DNA of 39,975 nucleotides from an uncultured Mycoplasmatales bacterium (GCA_949422915.1 CASPLF010000004.1:1-39975); one strand, 5' to 3'; shown: positions 11,275-21,997, numbered from the stretch's first letter. Translations and numbers: made by a program. The notes: generated by a model not told the origin, from the sequence alone.

Positions 11275-12222
11275 TTATCATTCAATACCATTAAATACTT
11301 CTTTTAAAGTATTAGCTGATTTGTGTAAGTTTTGAATTTCTTCTTGGCTTAACTTAAGAATAATTTTTTCTTCTACACCCTTACTTGTTACAACAGTAGG
11401 AACACTTAAACATACATCATTCAAGCCATACTCACCATGTAACATACTTGAAACCGGTAAGATTGCTCTTTCATTAGAAAGAATTGCTTTGCATATTCTA
11501 TTAACTGCCATAGCAACACCATAATATGTTGCGTTCTTTCTAGTTAAGATTTCATAGCCACTTCTTCTTACCATTTCTTGAATTTTATCTTCTGCTTGTT
11601 TGTGTTCAAAATGACCTCTTAATTCACAGAAATCATTTAATGGTAATCCGGCTACAGTTGCAACACTTCATGTAGCGATTTCACTATCACCATGTTCACC
11701 AACAATATATACATGAACAGAACGAGGATCAATATTCAAGTGTTCACCAACATGGTATTTAAGTCTAGCTGTATCTAATACAGTTCCAGAACCTATTACT
11801 CTATGAGGTTCATAACCTGATAGTTTTAAAGTTACCATTGTTAAAATATCAACAGGGTTAGAAACAACTAATAAAATACCTTGAAAATTACGTTTAGTAA
11901 TTTCAGGAATAATCATTTTAAAAACATTAACGTTTCTTTGAACTAATTGCAATCTTGTTTCATTGCCATCTTTCTTTTGAGCAACTCCTGCAGTGATGAT
12001 GATCATACCAGCGTCCGCTAAATCGTCATAATAACCTGCATAAATTTTTATAGGTTTAACAAATGGGGCACCATGTGCAATATCTAATGCTTCACCAATT
12101 GCTTTTTCTTTATTAGCATCAATTAATACTATTTCATCAAATAAATCATTTTGCATTAATTCAAATGCAATTGTGGAACCAACAAATCCACATCCAATAA
12201 CACCAACTTTTCTCTTATTCAT
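11275..12222 (-). CDS. ldh: L-lactate dehydrogenase
   Basis: A 315-residue NAD-dependent enzyme reducing pyruvate to lactate, regenerating NAD+ for glycolysis (pyk is in this window). It has the Rossmann motif [17 protein letters not shown], the NAD-specifying Asp in [10 protein letters not shown], the substrate loop with [24 protein letters not shown], and the catalytic IVGEHGDSE with His near residue 177. The Gln of the substrate loop ([13 protein letters not shown]) supports lactate over malate specificity. One TGA(Trp) follows SEIAT, and the last codon before TAA is another TGA(Trp). A minus-strand TATAAT sits 8 nt before the ATG, in the short gap to trmB, so it probably has its own leaderless promoter in addition to any read-through. 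Confidence 0.96.
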
Positions 12223-12230
12223 ATATAGAT

Positions 12231-12236
12231 ATTATA
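12231..12236 (-). promoter_or_regulatory. -10 box of ldh
   Basis: TATAAT on the minus strand, 8 nt before the ldh ATG, inside the 23-nt trmB-ldh gap; consistent with a leaderless transcript. Confidence 0.5.
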
Positions 12237-12245
12237 AAACCTCTA

Positions 12246-12881
12246 TTAAATCAAAGACACAATTATTTTCTTAATTTTTATACCTTGTTTTATAAATTTA
12301 TTTTCATATTCAGTCGGAATGTTATCTTTAAGCAAATCTGCATTTGAATACAGATCGTCTGTATATGCTTCTACTTTAAAATCTTTAGAATGCATTCATT
12401 GGTCTAATGTATATTCATATAACCCTTGGTTATCAGTTTTAAATTCAATAGTTTGTTTTGGCTTTAAAATCTGTTTATAGATATTCATGAAACCAATAGA
12501 TGTTAATCTTTTTGATTCATGTCTCTTTTTAGGCCATGGATCAGAAAAATTTAAAAATATCTTGTCCACTGATTTATTCTTAAATCAGTTCTTAAGGTTG
12601 TTAGCATCATCACAAATTATTTTTAAATTATGAAAATTATTTTCGTATACTTCTGTTTTCTTAATGGCTTTAAGAATTACAGTAGGATATTTCTCAATAC
12701 CAATGTAGTTTATGTTTTGGTATTTAATAGCGTTATTAATAATGAACAATCCTTTGCCCATTCCGATTTCTATATATAAAGGATTTTTGTTATCAAAATA
12801 TTTATTTGAAGCTTCAGACAAATAATATGGACTTAATTTTATTAAATTAATTGCTTCTGGGTTCGTTCTTAGTCTTCCCAT
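12246..12881 (-). CDS. trmB: tRNA (guanine-N7-)-methyltransferase
   Basis: A 211-residue SAM-dependent enzyme that makes m7G46 in tRNA variable loops. The start is the family-typical [11 protein letters not shown]. The SAM-binding loop is [12 protein letters not shown] near residues 36-47, with [17 protein letters not shown] for motif II. The hallmark [10 protein letters not shown] stands near residue 112, and the last third includes [12 protein letters not shown]. The ORF track shows only the first 98 residues because of a TGA(Trp) after DDANNLKN. It starts 1 nt after the mtnN stop, so it belongs to the same transcript. Confidence 0.95.
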
Positions 12882-12882
12882 A

Positions 12883-13590
12883 TTATTTCTCTAGATCAAA
12901 CAAATAAACATATTTGTTAGCAACATTAAAAATAATTTCAGACATTAATTTGTTATCTTGGTTAACATTATTAGATCATTGTTTAGATGAACTTTCATTT
13001 GCATAAATTGAATCTGAAATAAATTTAACACAAGCAAATTCAATTTTCATCTTATTGCACACTTGTGCGATAGCAGTTGATTCCATATCAACAGCAATAC
13101 ATTTATCAACATTAAATTTATTTAAGTTTTCTTTTGAAACAAAAGAATCACTTGTACCACATGAACCATCAATAAAGTTTTCTTGATATTCTTTAATAAT
13201 TTCTAAAAATAATTGTCTAATGCGGTTTGATAATTCAAATGATTCTGGTTCGTGTGGAACTTGGTTTACTTTATAACCAAAACATGAAGCATCTACATCT
13301 ATGTAGTTTAATGATGAAGGAACAAAGAAAACATTAGGATTTAATTTTTTACTAATACTTCCCGCACTACCAATGTTGATGATACTTGAAACACTGAAAT
13401 TATTTATTAGTGACATAGTAGCACTAGCAGCATTAGCTTTCCCTACTCCGCAAAATAATAGAACAACATTTTTTTGCATTATTTCAAAAATATATCCAGA
13501 AAAACCATTAATAGATATTTTTTGGTTTTTCTCAAAATATTTTTCAATATTTGGGACTTCTGCTGGTAATGAAATAATGATGCCTAACAT
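12883..13590 (-). CDS. mtnN: 5'-methylthioadenosine / S-adenosylhomocysteine nucleosidase
   Basis: A 235-residue purine nucleoside phosphorylase-fold enzyme that removes adenine from SAH, MTA and 5'-deoxyadenosine, the by-products of methyltransferases and radical-SAM enzymes such as trmB and mtaB here. It begins LGIIISLPAEVPNIEKYF, with the conserved catalytic-site Glu at about residue 11. It has FCGVGKANAASATM, INIGSAGSI, CIAVDMESTAIAQVC (the nucleoside-binding MES motif) and VKFISDSIYANES with the catalytic Asp. TGA(Trp) after SSSKQ splits off the last ~30 residues in the ORF track. It starts 1 nt after the upstream nadD-yqeK stop. Confidence 0.92.
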
Positions 13591-13591
13591 A

Positions 13592-14629
13592 CTATTTGTA
13601 TCTATTAATATTGTAATCCAAGATAAAGTTAAATACTTTATCTAAATTAGTAATTGATTCTTTTAATAATTTAGCACGGTTTGGAATATCTTTATTAGTT
13701 CTTGATGGTTCTAATTTATCAGCACAATATATAACTTTTGATAACATAGAACATTTTCTTAAAGGAATTACATGGTTGTAGATCGCATCTAATATTTCTT
13801 TATCTGTGACAAAAAAATGTTTTTTAACATAAGCTGCTGAAGCACAACCATGTAATGTGTGAGCTGTAGGGAAACGTTTAGAGTTATATTTATTGTCAAT
13901 CAATTCTAATATTTGTTCTCTATTAAATTCTTTTGCAACATCATGATACATTGCAGTAATATAAGCTTTTTTAATAAAAGCTTTTGACTTGTTTTTTGAA
14001 ATTTTAATAGCAGTGTCTGCTACTCTTAATGTATGTTGGTAACGATAGTCAGACATTAATGGTTTTATTTGTTGAGCACAATAAACACCATTATTTGCTA
14101 TGTATTTAATTATTTTTGGTGATAAATATTTTTTGTTAGGTTTAGATCTTAATTCAGCACTTGAAATATTTATTTCATTAGTATTTAACAAGATAGCATC
14201 TTGAAACTTAGATTTTTCATTATTACGTCCAGCAACTACTAAAGTAACATTCTTTAAGATTTGTTGATAGTTTTTTCATTGATTAAAATCATTTAAACGA
14301 TCCATACCAACTAAGAAATAAAATTTATAGTTCTTATAAATTTTTTTTAAATAGTTAATAGTAAGATATGTATATGATTTTTGATTAGATTTAGATTTAA
14401 TTTCGTAATCACACACTTTAACATTAGGGATGTTTTTAATTGCTAAATTAACCATATCTAAACGCGCCTTAATAGACGCCTTTGGGTTGCTATCTTTTAA
14501 TGGAGGGTTTTTATTAGGAATTAATAAAGTCAAGTTAGGTTTAACTTTGTTAATTGCAGCTTTTAACATTTTTATATGACCTAAATGAATAGGATCAAAT
14601 GTGCCTCCAAAAATTAATAACTTTTTCAT
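13592..14629 (-). CDS. nadD: nicotinate-nucleotide adenylyltransferase fused to YqeK-type HD hydrolase
   Basis: This 345-residue fusion appears as two ORF-track pieces that are in one frame: they are joined by TGA(Trp), and the second piece has a TTG, not ATG, at its supposed start. Residues 1-~150 are NadD: KLLIFGGTFDPIHLGHIKML with the nucleotidyltransferase HxGH, FYFLVGMDRLNDFNQWKN, and INISSAELRSKPNKKYLSPKIIKYI. The rest, from about residue 165, is an HD domain: YRYQHTLRVADTA, MYHDVAKEF (His-Asp metal pair), AHTLHGCASA, NHVIPL and IYCADKLEP. The HD part resembles YqeK, described in Firmicutes as an Ap4A hydrolase. NadD makes deamido-NAD; with pncA and pncB here it forms an NAD salvage path. 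The start MKKLLIFGGTF was chosen over upstream in-frame Mets because it avoids overlap with yqeG. Confidence 0.93.
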
Positions 14630-14630
14630 A

Positions 14631-15209
14631 TTACACGACATCATAAAAATCAAAAGGATTTTTTTCTGATAAACCAGCACCCATATTATTTAAACTAATC
14701 TTTTTATAGATTTTATTTTCTATAAAACCTAAGATTTTATTTTTTTGAAATTTATATTTAACATTTGTTAAGGGAAAGACTAAAATACTTTTAGCATTAA
14801 ATCTGTTTGCACAGAAAACATCAATTAAGAATTGATCACCAATAAAAACTATTTCTTCAGGTTTAAAATTATATTTTTTTAGTATTTTATTAATCTTGTG
14901 TTTAAGAGGTTTTTTGCAGCTTCAAATAACATGATCAGGTTTAATTTTGTCTGCAAAAACTTTAACTCTTTTCTTAAAGTTATTTGAAGCTAAAATAAAT
15001 ACAATTCCTTGATTTTTAATTTTTTCACAAAAATTAATAGCAGTGTTAGTAGGCAACCTATTAAAGTGTGGAGCTAATGTGTTGTCTAAATCACAAACAA
15101 CTAGTTTAATATTGTTTTTTTTAAAAGACAAAACATCTATTTGTTCAATGTTTTCAACAAATGTATTAGGTTTAAAATAATTAATTAAGAAATGATTACT
15201 TTTTTTCAT
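14631..15209 (-). CDS. yqeG: YqeG-family HAD phosphatase
   Basis: A 192-residue HAD-superfamily IIIA protein. Motif I is VVCDLDNTLAPH (nucleophile and general-acid Asp, about residues 39-48). Motif II is FILASNNFKKRV. A Lys in SCKKPLKHKI fits motif III, and IVFIGDQFLIDV fits motif IV. Its physiological substrate is not certain. It sits directly upstream of nadD-yqeK, as in the Firmicutes yqeG...nadD-yqeK region, but the genes normally between them (yqeH, aroE, yhbY) are missing. The start [18 protein letters not shown] lies within the parC end (14-nt overlap); the ORF-track start at 15233 is 8 codons longer and also possible. A TGA(Trp) after PDHVI truncates it in the track. Confidence 0.88.
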
Positions 15210-17694
15210 TGCCAAACAATGATAATTGCTCATTTTGTTTTATTTCTGTTTGTTCTGCAGTTTGCTCAGATGCATTTTCATTAAGCAAAATAGAAACATC
15301 AGATCATTTTTTATTCTTTATAGATGATACTTTGGTAGTTTCATCACCAATTGGAATTTCGGTTGGTGTAAATACATTTCAAACTTTATCAGCATCTAAT
15401 CCATTAATAATCTTTTGATTATTAACTTCATAAGCATTAATTAATTTAATTGGATTAGATTTAATTGTAGTAATAATGTGTCTACCTACATTAGCACGGT
15501 TACCGATTTGAAATGCATCCATTTTAATTCTTTTCATTCCTTGGATTGCAGCAATTAAAACATAATCATTGTTATTAGATGCATTGAATACCGCTGCCAC
15601 TTCATCGTTGTCTTTTAATGACATTGATTTAACTCCAGCTGCATTCTTAGAAACAATACTAATTTGATCTGCGTTAAAGACTAATCCTAAACCATTTTTT
15701 GTAACAAATCCTAATTTAGTATTTTCATCATATTTATCTAGTAATACACATGATACTAATGTATCATCTTTATCTAGATTCATGCACATAGAAATCTTGG
15801 TTAGTTTAGAAATACCTAATGATTTTACTAACACTCTTTTAACCATTCCGTTCTTAGAAGCTAAAACTAAACAACGATTATCTTCTAAATTGTTTTTGTA
15901 GTTAAATGCATAAACAATTTTTTCGTTTGGATCACAAGTTACTAAATTATTAATGTGAATGCCCATTTCTTTTCATTTAGTAATATCAACTTTATAAGTA
16001 GGAATAGAAATGTAATTACCTAATGAGGTAATTAATACGATTTTATCTCTTTGGTTAGAGATGAATTTAGCAATAGGTAAATCATTTTCTTTTAATTTAA
16101 GTTGACTAAAGTCACTAGAAACATAAGATTTTTTAGAGATATTTTTAACATAACCATCACGAGTGACAACAACAATTTGTTCTTGATCTTTGATTGTATC
16201 AACTTGTTCAATAACAATTTGAGAATCTTCTTCACTAATTTGTGTTTTACGAGCAGTACCAAAAATCTTTTTGTATGAACGTAATTTATTTTTTAAGAAG
16301 TTATTTCTAACATTCTTATCATTAATTAATAAATTAAGTTCATTAATTTTATTGTTTAATTCTTCTAATTCATTATTAAGATCTGTAACATCGCTATTAG
16401 ATAAACGATATAGTCTTAAATTAGAAATTGCTTCTGCTTGACGTTCAGTAAACATTAAACGTTGCATCAATGCTTGTTTAGCTGTTTCTTTATTAGACGA
16501 ATGTCTAATAAGACTAATAACATCATCTAATATTCTAATTGCTTTAATTAAACCTTCAATAATCTCTTTACGTTGAGTGGCTTTATCTAAATCAAATTTA
16601 CATGATGATAACACTATGTGATCTGCATGTTCAATAAATGAATCAATCACAAATAAAATAGGCATTTGATATGGTTTAGCATTTTTAATAGCAACCATGT
16701 TAATGCTATAAGAAATTTGCAATTGAGTATTCTTGTATAAGAAGTTTTTGATGAAATCAAAGTTAGCGCCTTGTTTAGTCATTAAGGCAATACAAATACC
16801 ATTACGATCTGATTCATCTAAAACTTCAGACAAATGTAAAGTGTCATATTTATCAATTAGTTCACTAATGTTTTTAATAATTTGAGCCTTATTAGTTTCA
16901 TACGGAATTTCAGTAATGATAATTTTCTTAGCATCAACTTTTTCCATTTTAGCTCTAATGGTAATTTTACCTTTTCCTGTTTCATAAGCTTGCTTGATAC
17001 CATCAGTATTAAGGATAATGCCACCAGTTGGGAAATCAGGACCAGGCATCACTCTCATGATACTAGATAAGAAACAATTTGGTGAATCTATTCTTGTAAT
17101 AATAGCATCTATAACTTCATTGAAGTTAAATGTAGGGATGTTTGTAGCATAACCTGCTGCAATACCATTTGCACCATTAATTAATAAGTTAGGTAATAAT
17201 GTTGGTAATACCGAAGGTTCGTTTTCGCTGTCATCAAAGTTTGGAATAAACTTAACTGTATTTTTATTAATACCTTCTGCCATCAATTGTCCAAATTGAC
17301 TTAATCTACATTCGGTATAACGCATAGCAGCAGCGCTATCACCATCAATCGAACCATTGTTACCATGCATGTCTACTAAAGTAACATTGTTTTTTCAATT
17401 TTGACTCATTCTAACTAATGCTTCATAAATTGATGAATCACCATGTGGGTGGTATTTACCAATAACATCACCAACAACACGAGCTGATTTTTTATGAGAT
17501 CTATCATAGAATAACTGCAAGTTATTCATTGAGTAGATAATTCTACGTTGAACCGGTTTTAATCCATCACGAATATCTGGTAATGCACGATCTTGAATAA
17601 TGTACTTAGCATATCTACCATATCCTTCAGACATGATTTCTTCTAATGCTTTTGATATTCCTTTATTATTGTTCTTACTTTCCATACTATTCAT
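15196..17694 (-). CDS. parC: DNA topoisomerase IV subunit A
   Basis: An 832-residue protein that breaks and rejoins DNA to decatenate chromosomes. Three ORF-track pieces join through TGA(Trp). Early residues include [25 protein letters not shown]. The quinolone-determining region [18 protein letters not shown] has Ser87 and Glu91 at the positions of E. coli ParC Ser80 and Glu84, the sensitive residues. [21 protein letters not shown], with catalytic Tyr near 126, has the [11 protein letters not shown] form typical of ParC (GyrA usually has GHGNFGS). The C-terminal beta-pinwheel repeats ([26 protein letters not shown]) follow. The last ~60 residues are acidic/Gln-rich. The ATG at 17694 overlaps the parE end by 8 nt; the Met three codons on (17685) would leave a 1-nt gap and is equally plausible. 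Confidence 0.94.
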
Positions 17695-19588
17695 CTAATG
17701 TAAAATCAACATTATTGTTGATTCATTCTTTTCTTACTTGTGAGTTATCACCCATAAGAATGTTAACTCTACGTTCTGCTAATACAGCATCTTGAATTGA
17801 TACTTTTAAGAAAAGTCTAGTGTCTGGGTTCATTGTGGTCTCTCATAGTTGTTCGGCAGACATTTCACCCAAACCTTTATATCTTTGAACTTCATAACTT
17901 TTGAAGTTATGTTTTTGTTCTTCAAGATCTTGTTCATTTCATGCATATGCTATTTTTTTATCTGCCAATTTAGAAGCAATTCTAAATAATGGAGGTAATG
18001 CAACATAAACATGACCTTTTTCAATTAACGGACGCATGAAACGATAGAAGAAAGTTAATAGTAACACTTGAATGTGAGCGCCATCTGTATCAGCATCTGT
18101 CATGATAACTACTTTATCATATTTAAGATTCTCAATCTTAAAGTCGTTTCCAATTCCTGCTCCTAATGAAGAAATGATTGTACAAATTTCTTCATTAGCT
18201 AATAAATCTCTTAAACGAGCTTTTTCAACGTTTAGGATTTTACCTTTAAGAGGTAAAATAGCTTGATGACGTTTATTACGTGCTAATTTTGCAGTACCAC
18301 CAGCTGAATCACCTTCGACCAAGAATAATTCATTTTCTGAATATTGTTTAGATTGAGCTGGAGTTAATTTACCAGATAACAACAATGTTTGATTAGTATT
18401 TTTAATTTTTTTAGTATCTTCACGAGCTTTCTTTGCTGCAATTCTAGCATCTCTAGAAAGCAAAGCTTTCTGAACAATTTTAATTGCATCTTTTTTATTT
18501 TCTTCTAATCAGAAAGTAAAACGCTCACCAAAGAATTTTTTAACCGATGCTACTGCTTCTTGAGTGAATAACTTATTTTTTGTTTGACCTTCATAAGCGA
18601 TAATTTTTTCTGGAACTCTTACAGAGATAACAGCAGTTAAACCTTCTCTTGCATCTTCTCCTTCAAAATTCTTATCTTTTTCTTTTAGTAAGTTTCACTT
18701 TCTACCATAGTTATTTAAACATTCTGTTAAAGCTGATTTAAATCCAGTTTCATGAGATCCACCTTCAGAGGTTTTAACAGAGTTAGCAAACGAAACAATG
18801 ATATCACTTGTATCATTTGTATATTGCAAAGCAATATCAATTTCAATGTTATCACTTCCTACTCCTGAAAAGCTTGCAATGTTAGTGATGGTAGTTTTAT
18901 TGTCATTAATAAAACTTACATATTCACTAATACCATGTGTTGAATAGTATTCAGTGGTTTCTTTGTTGATTTCATCTTCAAAGATAATCTTTAAATTTTT
19001 ATATAAGAAAGAAGATTCTCTAATTCTTTCTTTTATAACTGATGGATTAAATGTAGCATTTTTAAAGATTAATGGATCTGGTTTAAAGGTTACAGTTGTT
19101 CCAGTTCTGTTAGTTGTACCAATAACTTTTGTTGGTTGAACAATTTTTCCACCATGTTCATATTTAGATTCTACAATTTTATTGTCTCTGTTTACAGTGA
19201 CCACTAATCATTCACTTAAAGCATTTACTACAGACGCACCTACACCGTGTAAACCACCAGATGTTTTGTACGCATTGTCATCAAATTTACCACCAGCATG
19301 TAATACAGTGAATACTGTATCAATAGTAGATAATTTAGTGGTAGAGTTTATTCCGATTGGAATACCACGACCATTATCTTTAACAGTAATAGAGTTATCT
19401 TTATGTAAAGTAACTCTGATAGTATCAGCATTACCTGAGATAACTTCATCGATAGCATTATCAAATACTTCCCATACTAGATGGTGTAATCCGTGTATAT
19501 CGGTAGAACCGATATACATTCCAGGACGTTTTCTAACAGGTTCTAGACCTTCTAGAACCTTAATATTATCATCTTTATAGCCTTGCAT
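17687..19588 (-). CDS. parE: DNA topoisomerase IV subunit B
   Basis: A 633-residue ATPase subunit paired with parC directly downstream. The GHKL fold shows [13 protein letters not shown] (Mg-ATP Asn and Glu), VKDNGRGIP and [15 protein letters not shown]. The transducer includes [18 protein letters not shown] and [11 protein letters not shown], the ParE-like version of this segment. The TOPRIM domain has [20 protein letters not shown] and [35 protein letters not shown] closes the B-subunit signature. A TGA(Trp) lies at 17939, another just before the 19204 fragment and others between. The start [27 protein letters not shown] fits the family. A minus-strand TATAAT (19613-19618) lies 24 nt upstream, and this is probably the main promoter of the parE-to-trmB run. 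Confidence 0.95.
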
Positions 19589-19612
19589 AATTGTTAGAAA
19601 ATATTTCTATAT

Positions 19613-19618
19613 ATTATA
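19613..19618 (-). promoter_or_regulatory. -10 box of the parE-parC-yqeG-nadD/yqeK-mtnN-trmB run
   Basis: TATAAT on the minus strand, 24 nt before the parE ATG, in the 35-nt gap after pncA. The downstream genes overlap or are 1 nt apart, so this is the likely main promoter for about 7.3 kb. Confidence 0.45.
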
Positions 19619-19623
19619 AATAT

Positions 19624-20142
19624 TTAAATAATATTTATAAAAAGGTTTTTAAGAATTTTAAAAGTAGCTTCTTCAAGAGATTTATCGTTACTTGCCACTA
19701 ATTTTTTGTTAATAAAAATTTTAGTGTTTGGTTGGCAAGTTTGAGCAATAATGGTATTTACCATTACGCACATATTTGTTAATAGCCCACACACTTGAAT
19801 AGATTCAAATTTATGTTTAGTTAAATAATTTACTAATTTTAGTGAACCAAATGTAGGTTTACTAAAACAATTTGATTTAGTAGCATATTCATTTAAAGGT
19901 TCACAGATTTGTCAACCTTTTGATCCTTTAATAGTGTGTTCAATAGGAAGGTTTTTACCTTCTATTGATTGCAAATATTTTTTATCATGTGTGTCTTGTA
20001 AAAAGATTACTTGATCTTTGTTTTTAACATATTTTTGAATTTCTTTGTAGATAGGAGTTTTTATCTTCATTGCTTGTTTAGAGCCTAAAACTCCATTTAC
20101 AAAGTCATTCTGATAATCTACGATTATTAATAATTTTTTCAT
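19624..20142 (-). CDS. pncA: nicotinamidase (isochorismatase fold)
   Basis: A 172-residue cysteine hydrolase that deamidates nicotinamide to nicotinate. It starts KKLLIIVDYQNDFVNGVLG, giving the catalytic Asp in DYQNDF, with metal-binding candidates in LQDTHD around residues 50-56. It continues SKPTFGSLKLV (the catalytic Lys region) and VCGLLTNMCVMVNTI, with the nucleophile Cys in the NMCV motif. A TGA(Trp) after GSKG hides the second half in the ORF track. pncB, the next enzyme in the pathway, is encoded divergently after plsY, and nadD lies in the run downstream on the same strand. The whole Asp-Lys-Cys triad is therefore visible. Confidence 0.9.
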
Positions 20143-20161
20143 ATTATTATTTTACTAAATA

Positions 20162-20167
20162 TATAAT
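20162..20167 (+). promoter_or_regulatory. -10 box of plsY-pncB
   Basis: TATAAT in the 39-bp divergent region between pncA and plsY, 14 nt before the plsY ATG. Confidence 0.45.
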
Positions 20168-20181
20168 GAAGTTTATTAATT

Positions 20182-20925
20182 ATGATTTTCTTATATACTG
20201 TTATTTTTTGCATAATTGGATATTTACTTGGTAGTTTGATATTCGGTCAATTTATTGCTTGAGCAAAAAATAAAGATTTAACAAAAATTGGTAGTAGCAA
20301 TGTTGGTGCTACTAACGTAAGACGTGAATTTGGTTCAGGAATGGGTTTATTAGTTTCTGTATTAGATGCTCTTAAAGGAATGATTGCTATATTTATTTGT
20401 TGAGCAATTTATGGAGTAACAATCTTTAAAATTAATAGTTCAGCAAATTTATACCCATTGGTATACTTAGCTGGTGTATTTGCTGTTATTGGGCATTGTT
20501 ATCCTGTTCAATATTTATGTGCATTAGTTAAATATGGTGTTGATAAAGCCTTAATGTGAAAAGGTGGTAAGGGCGTATCTACATCAGGTGGAGTATTATT
20601 TTCTGTTAGTCCTTATTTAGGGCTAATTGCTTTTTTAATATGAATACTGATTGTCTTGATAGATAGACGTGTATCATTAGGATCATTATTTTGCATGACA
20701 ATTGCTACGTTGTTTATATTTGTTCCTCAAATAGGTAGTTTTTATCTATTTGATCACCATTGAGTTTATACAAACATCAATATAGATTTTGATCTATATA
20801 CAAAGGCTCCTTGATTAATTGGAGCTACATTTATCTTGTTAATGTTTAATAATTGTTTATTAACATTTAAACACAAGTCTAATATTCAAAAAATAATCAA
20901 TCATCAAGAAAGTAAAGCATTTTAA
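20182..20925 (+). CDS. plsY: acyl-phosphate:glycerol-3-phosphate acyltransferase
   Basis: This 247-residue integral membrane enzyme is absent from the ORF track because it holds many TGA(Trp) codons. PlsY transfers an acyl group from acyl-phosphate to glycerol-3-phosphate, the first step of phospholipid synthesis. Visible motifs are YLLGSLIFGQFIAWAKNKDL, KIGSSNVGATNVRREFG, LDALKGM, IGHCYPVQ and WKGGKGVSTSGG. About five hydrophobic helices are seen. Between the HCYPV motif and KGGKG there are about 15 extra residues (YLCALVKYGVDKALMW) where typical PlsY proteins have three to five. The start at 20182 is the first ATG in this frame. pncB begins 1 nt after its stop, so lipid and NAD salvage genes share a transcript. 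Confidence 0.92.
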
Positions 20926-20926
20926 T

Positions 20927-21991
20927 ATGTCTTCTAAATTTAATTTTAAATTTAACAAACAATTATTAAATAAAGGGTTTTATACAGCAAATTATTTTAT
21001 TAAGACTAGTAAATTAATTAGAAAATATAAATCTAATGAAATTGTTTGTATGCAATTTACTCACTTTTCTAAAGAACCAGTTATGGTTTGTGGAATAGAA
21101 GAATCTGTTGAATTGATTAAATCTTGTTTAACTAAACAAGAGTTAAAAGATATTGAGATTTATGGGCAACAAGATGGAGACATTGTTAGTCCTAAAAATC
21201 CTATTTTATTAATTTTTGGTAAATACCATGTGTTTGGCAAATTTGAAAATGTTATTGATGGTATATTGGCAAGACGTAGTTCTGTAGCTAATAATTGTAG
21301 AAAAGTTTTATCTTTGATTGATGCTAATAAATTAATTTATATGGCAGATAGAACTGATGATTATTTAGTTCAACCATATGATGGTTATGCTGCATATGTT
21401 GGTGGAATTAGAAGGTTTGTTACTGATGCATCTGTAAGTTTATTAAAAGATAAATCTGATGTTAGTGTTGGCGGAACCATTCCACATGCGTTAATTCAAG
21501 AATTTGATGGTAATCTTAATGAGGCATTAAAAGCATATTCAAATGAATATGGTAGAAAAGGTTTGGTAGCATTAATTGACTACCACAATGACATTAGAAG
21601 AGATATCAAAAATATTTCTAAAGATTTTAATGATTGCTTTGCAATAAGAATTGATACAAGCAAGAATGTTTGTGATAAATCATTAAAACCAATTAAAGCT
21701 AATTATGGAGTAAGTGATAGTTTAATTAAGTTTGCAAGACATACTCTTGATCAGTACGGAATGAAACAAACAAAGATTGTTGTTTCATCTGGAATTGACT
21801 ATGACAGGGTTAAACAGATTGTAGATAAAAAATTACCTGTTGATTTTTATGGAATTGGTAGTAATTTAATAACTCGTAATGTGCATGTTACAGCAGATCT
21901 AGTATTGAAAAACGGCCATCATGAGGCTAAATTTGGAAGAAAATTATTTATTAATATAAATAAGAAAAATAGTTTAAAAAAATATATTTAA
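20927..21991 (+). CDS. pncB: nicotinate phosphoribosyltransferase
   Basis: A 354-residue enzyme that makes nicotinate mononucleotide from nicotinate and PRPP (with ATP). The architecture fits the type II PRTase family in its shorter form: GDIVSPKNPILLIFGKY and ENVIDGILARRSSVANNCRKV near the N-terminal third; RTDDYLVQPYDGYAAYVGGIRRFVTDAS; GGTIPHALIQEFDGNLNEAL with the conserved GT-PH; IDYHND; FAIRIDTSKNVCD in the position of the usual RxDSGD loop; KIVVSSGIDYDRV; and VDFYGIGSNLI. The gene contains no TGA codon. It lies 1 nt after plsY. It links pncA (nicotinate supply) to nadD (next adenylylation), so the window holds three consecutive steps. Confidence 0.92.
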   Translation: MSSKFNFKFNKQLLNKGFYTANYFIKTSKLIRKYKSNEIVCMQFTHFSKEPVMVCGIEESVELIKSCLTKQELKDIEIYGQQDGDIVSPKNPILLIFGKYHVFGKFENVIDGILARRSSVANNCRKVLSLIDANKLIYMADRTDDYLVQPYDGYAAYVGGIRRFVTDASVSLLKDKSDVSVGGTIPHALIQEFDGNLNEALKAYSNEYGRKGLVALIDYHNDIRRDIKNISKDFNDCFAIRIDTSKNVCDKSLKPIKANYGVSDSLIKFARHTLDQYGMKQTKIVVSSGIDYDRVKQIVDKKLPVDFYGIGSNLITRNVHVTADLVLKNGHHEAKFGRKLFININKKNSLKKYI

Positions 21992-21997
21992 CAGACT

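Noticed and set aside
13592-14191. A separate YqeK gene starting at 14191
   Set aside because: The codon there is TTG, not ATG, and the frame runs unbroken into NadD; it is part of the fusion.
14341-14348. T8 run in nadD as a possible phase-variable tract
   Set aside because: It codes for Lys in a conserved housekeeping gene, is only 8 long, and similar 7-8 runs are common in this AT-rich sequence.
19182-19580. 132-residue plus-strand ORF opposite parE
   Set aside because: It is the antisense of conserved GHKL-domain codons; the parE frame has clear motifs and this one has none.
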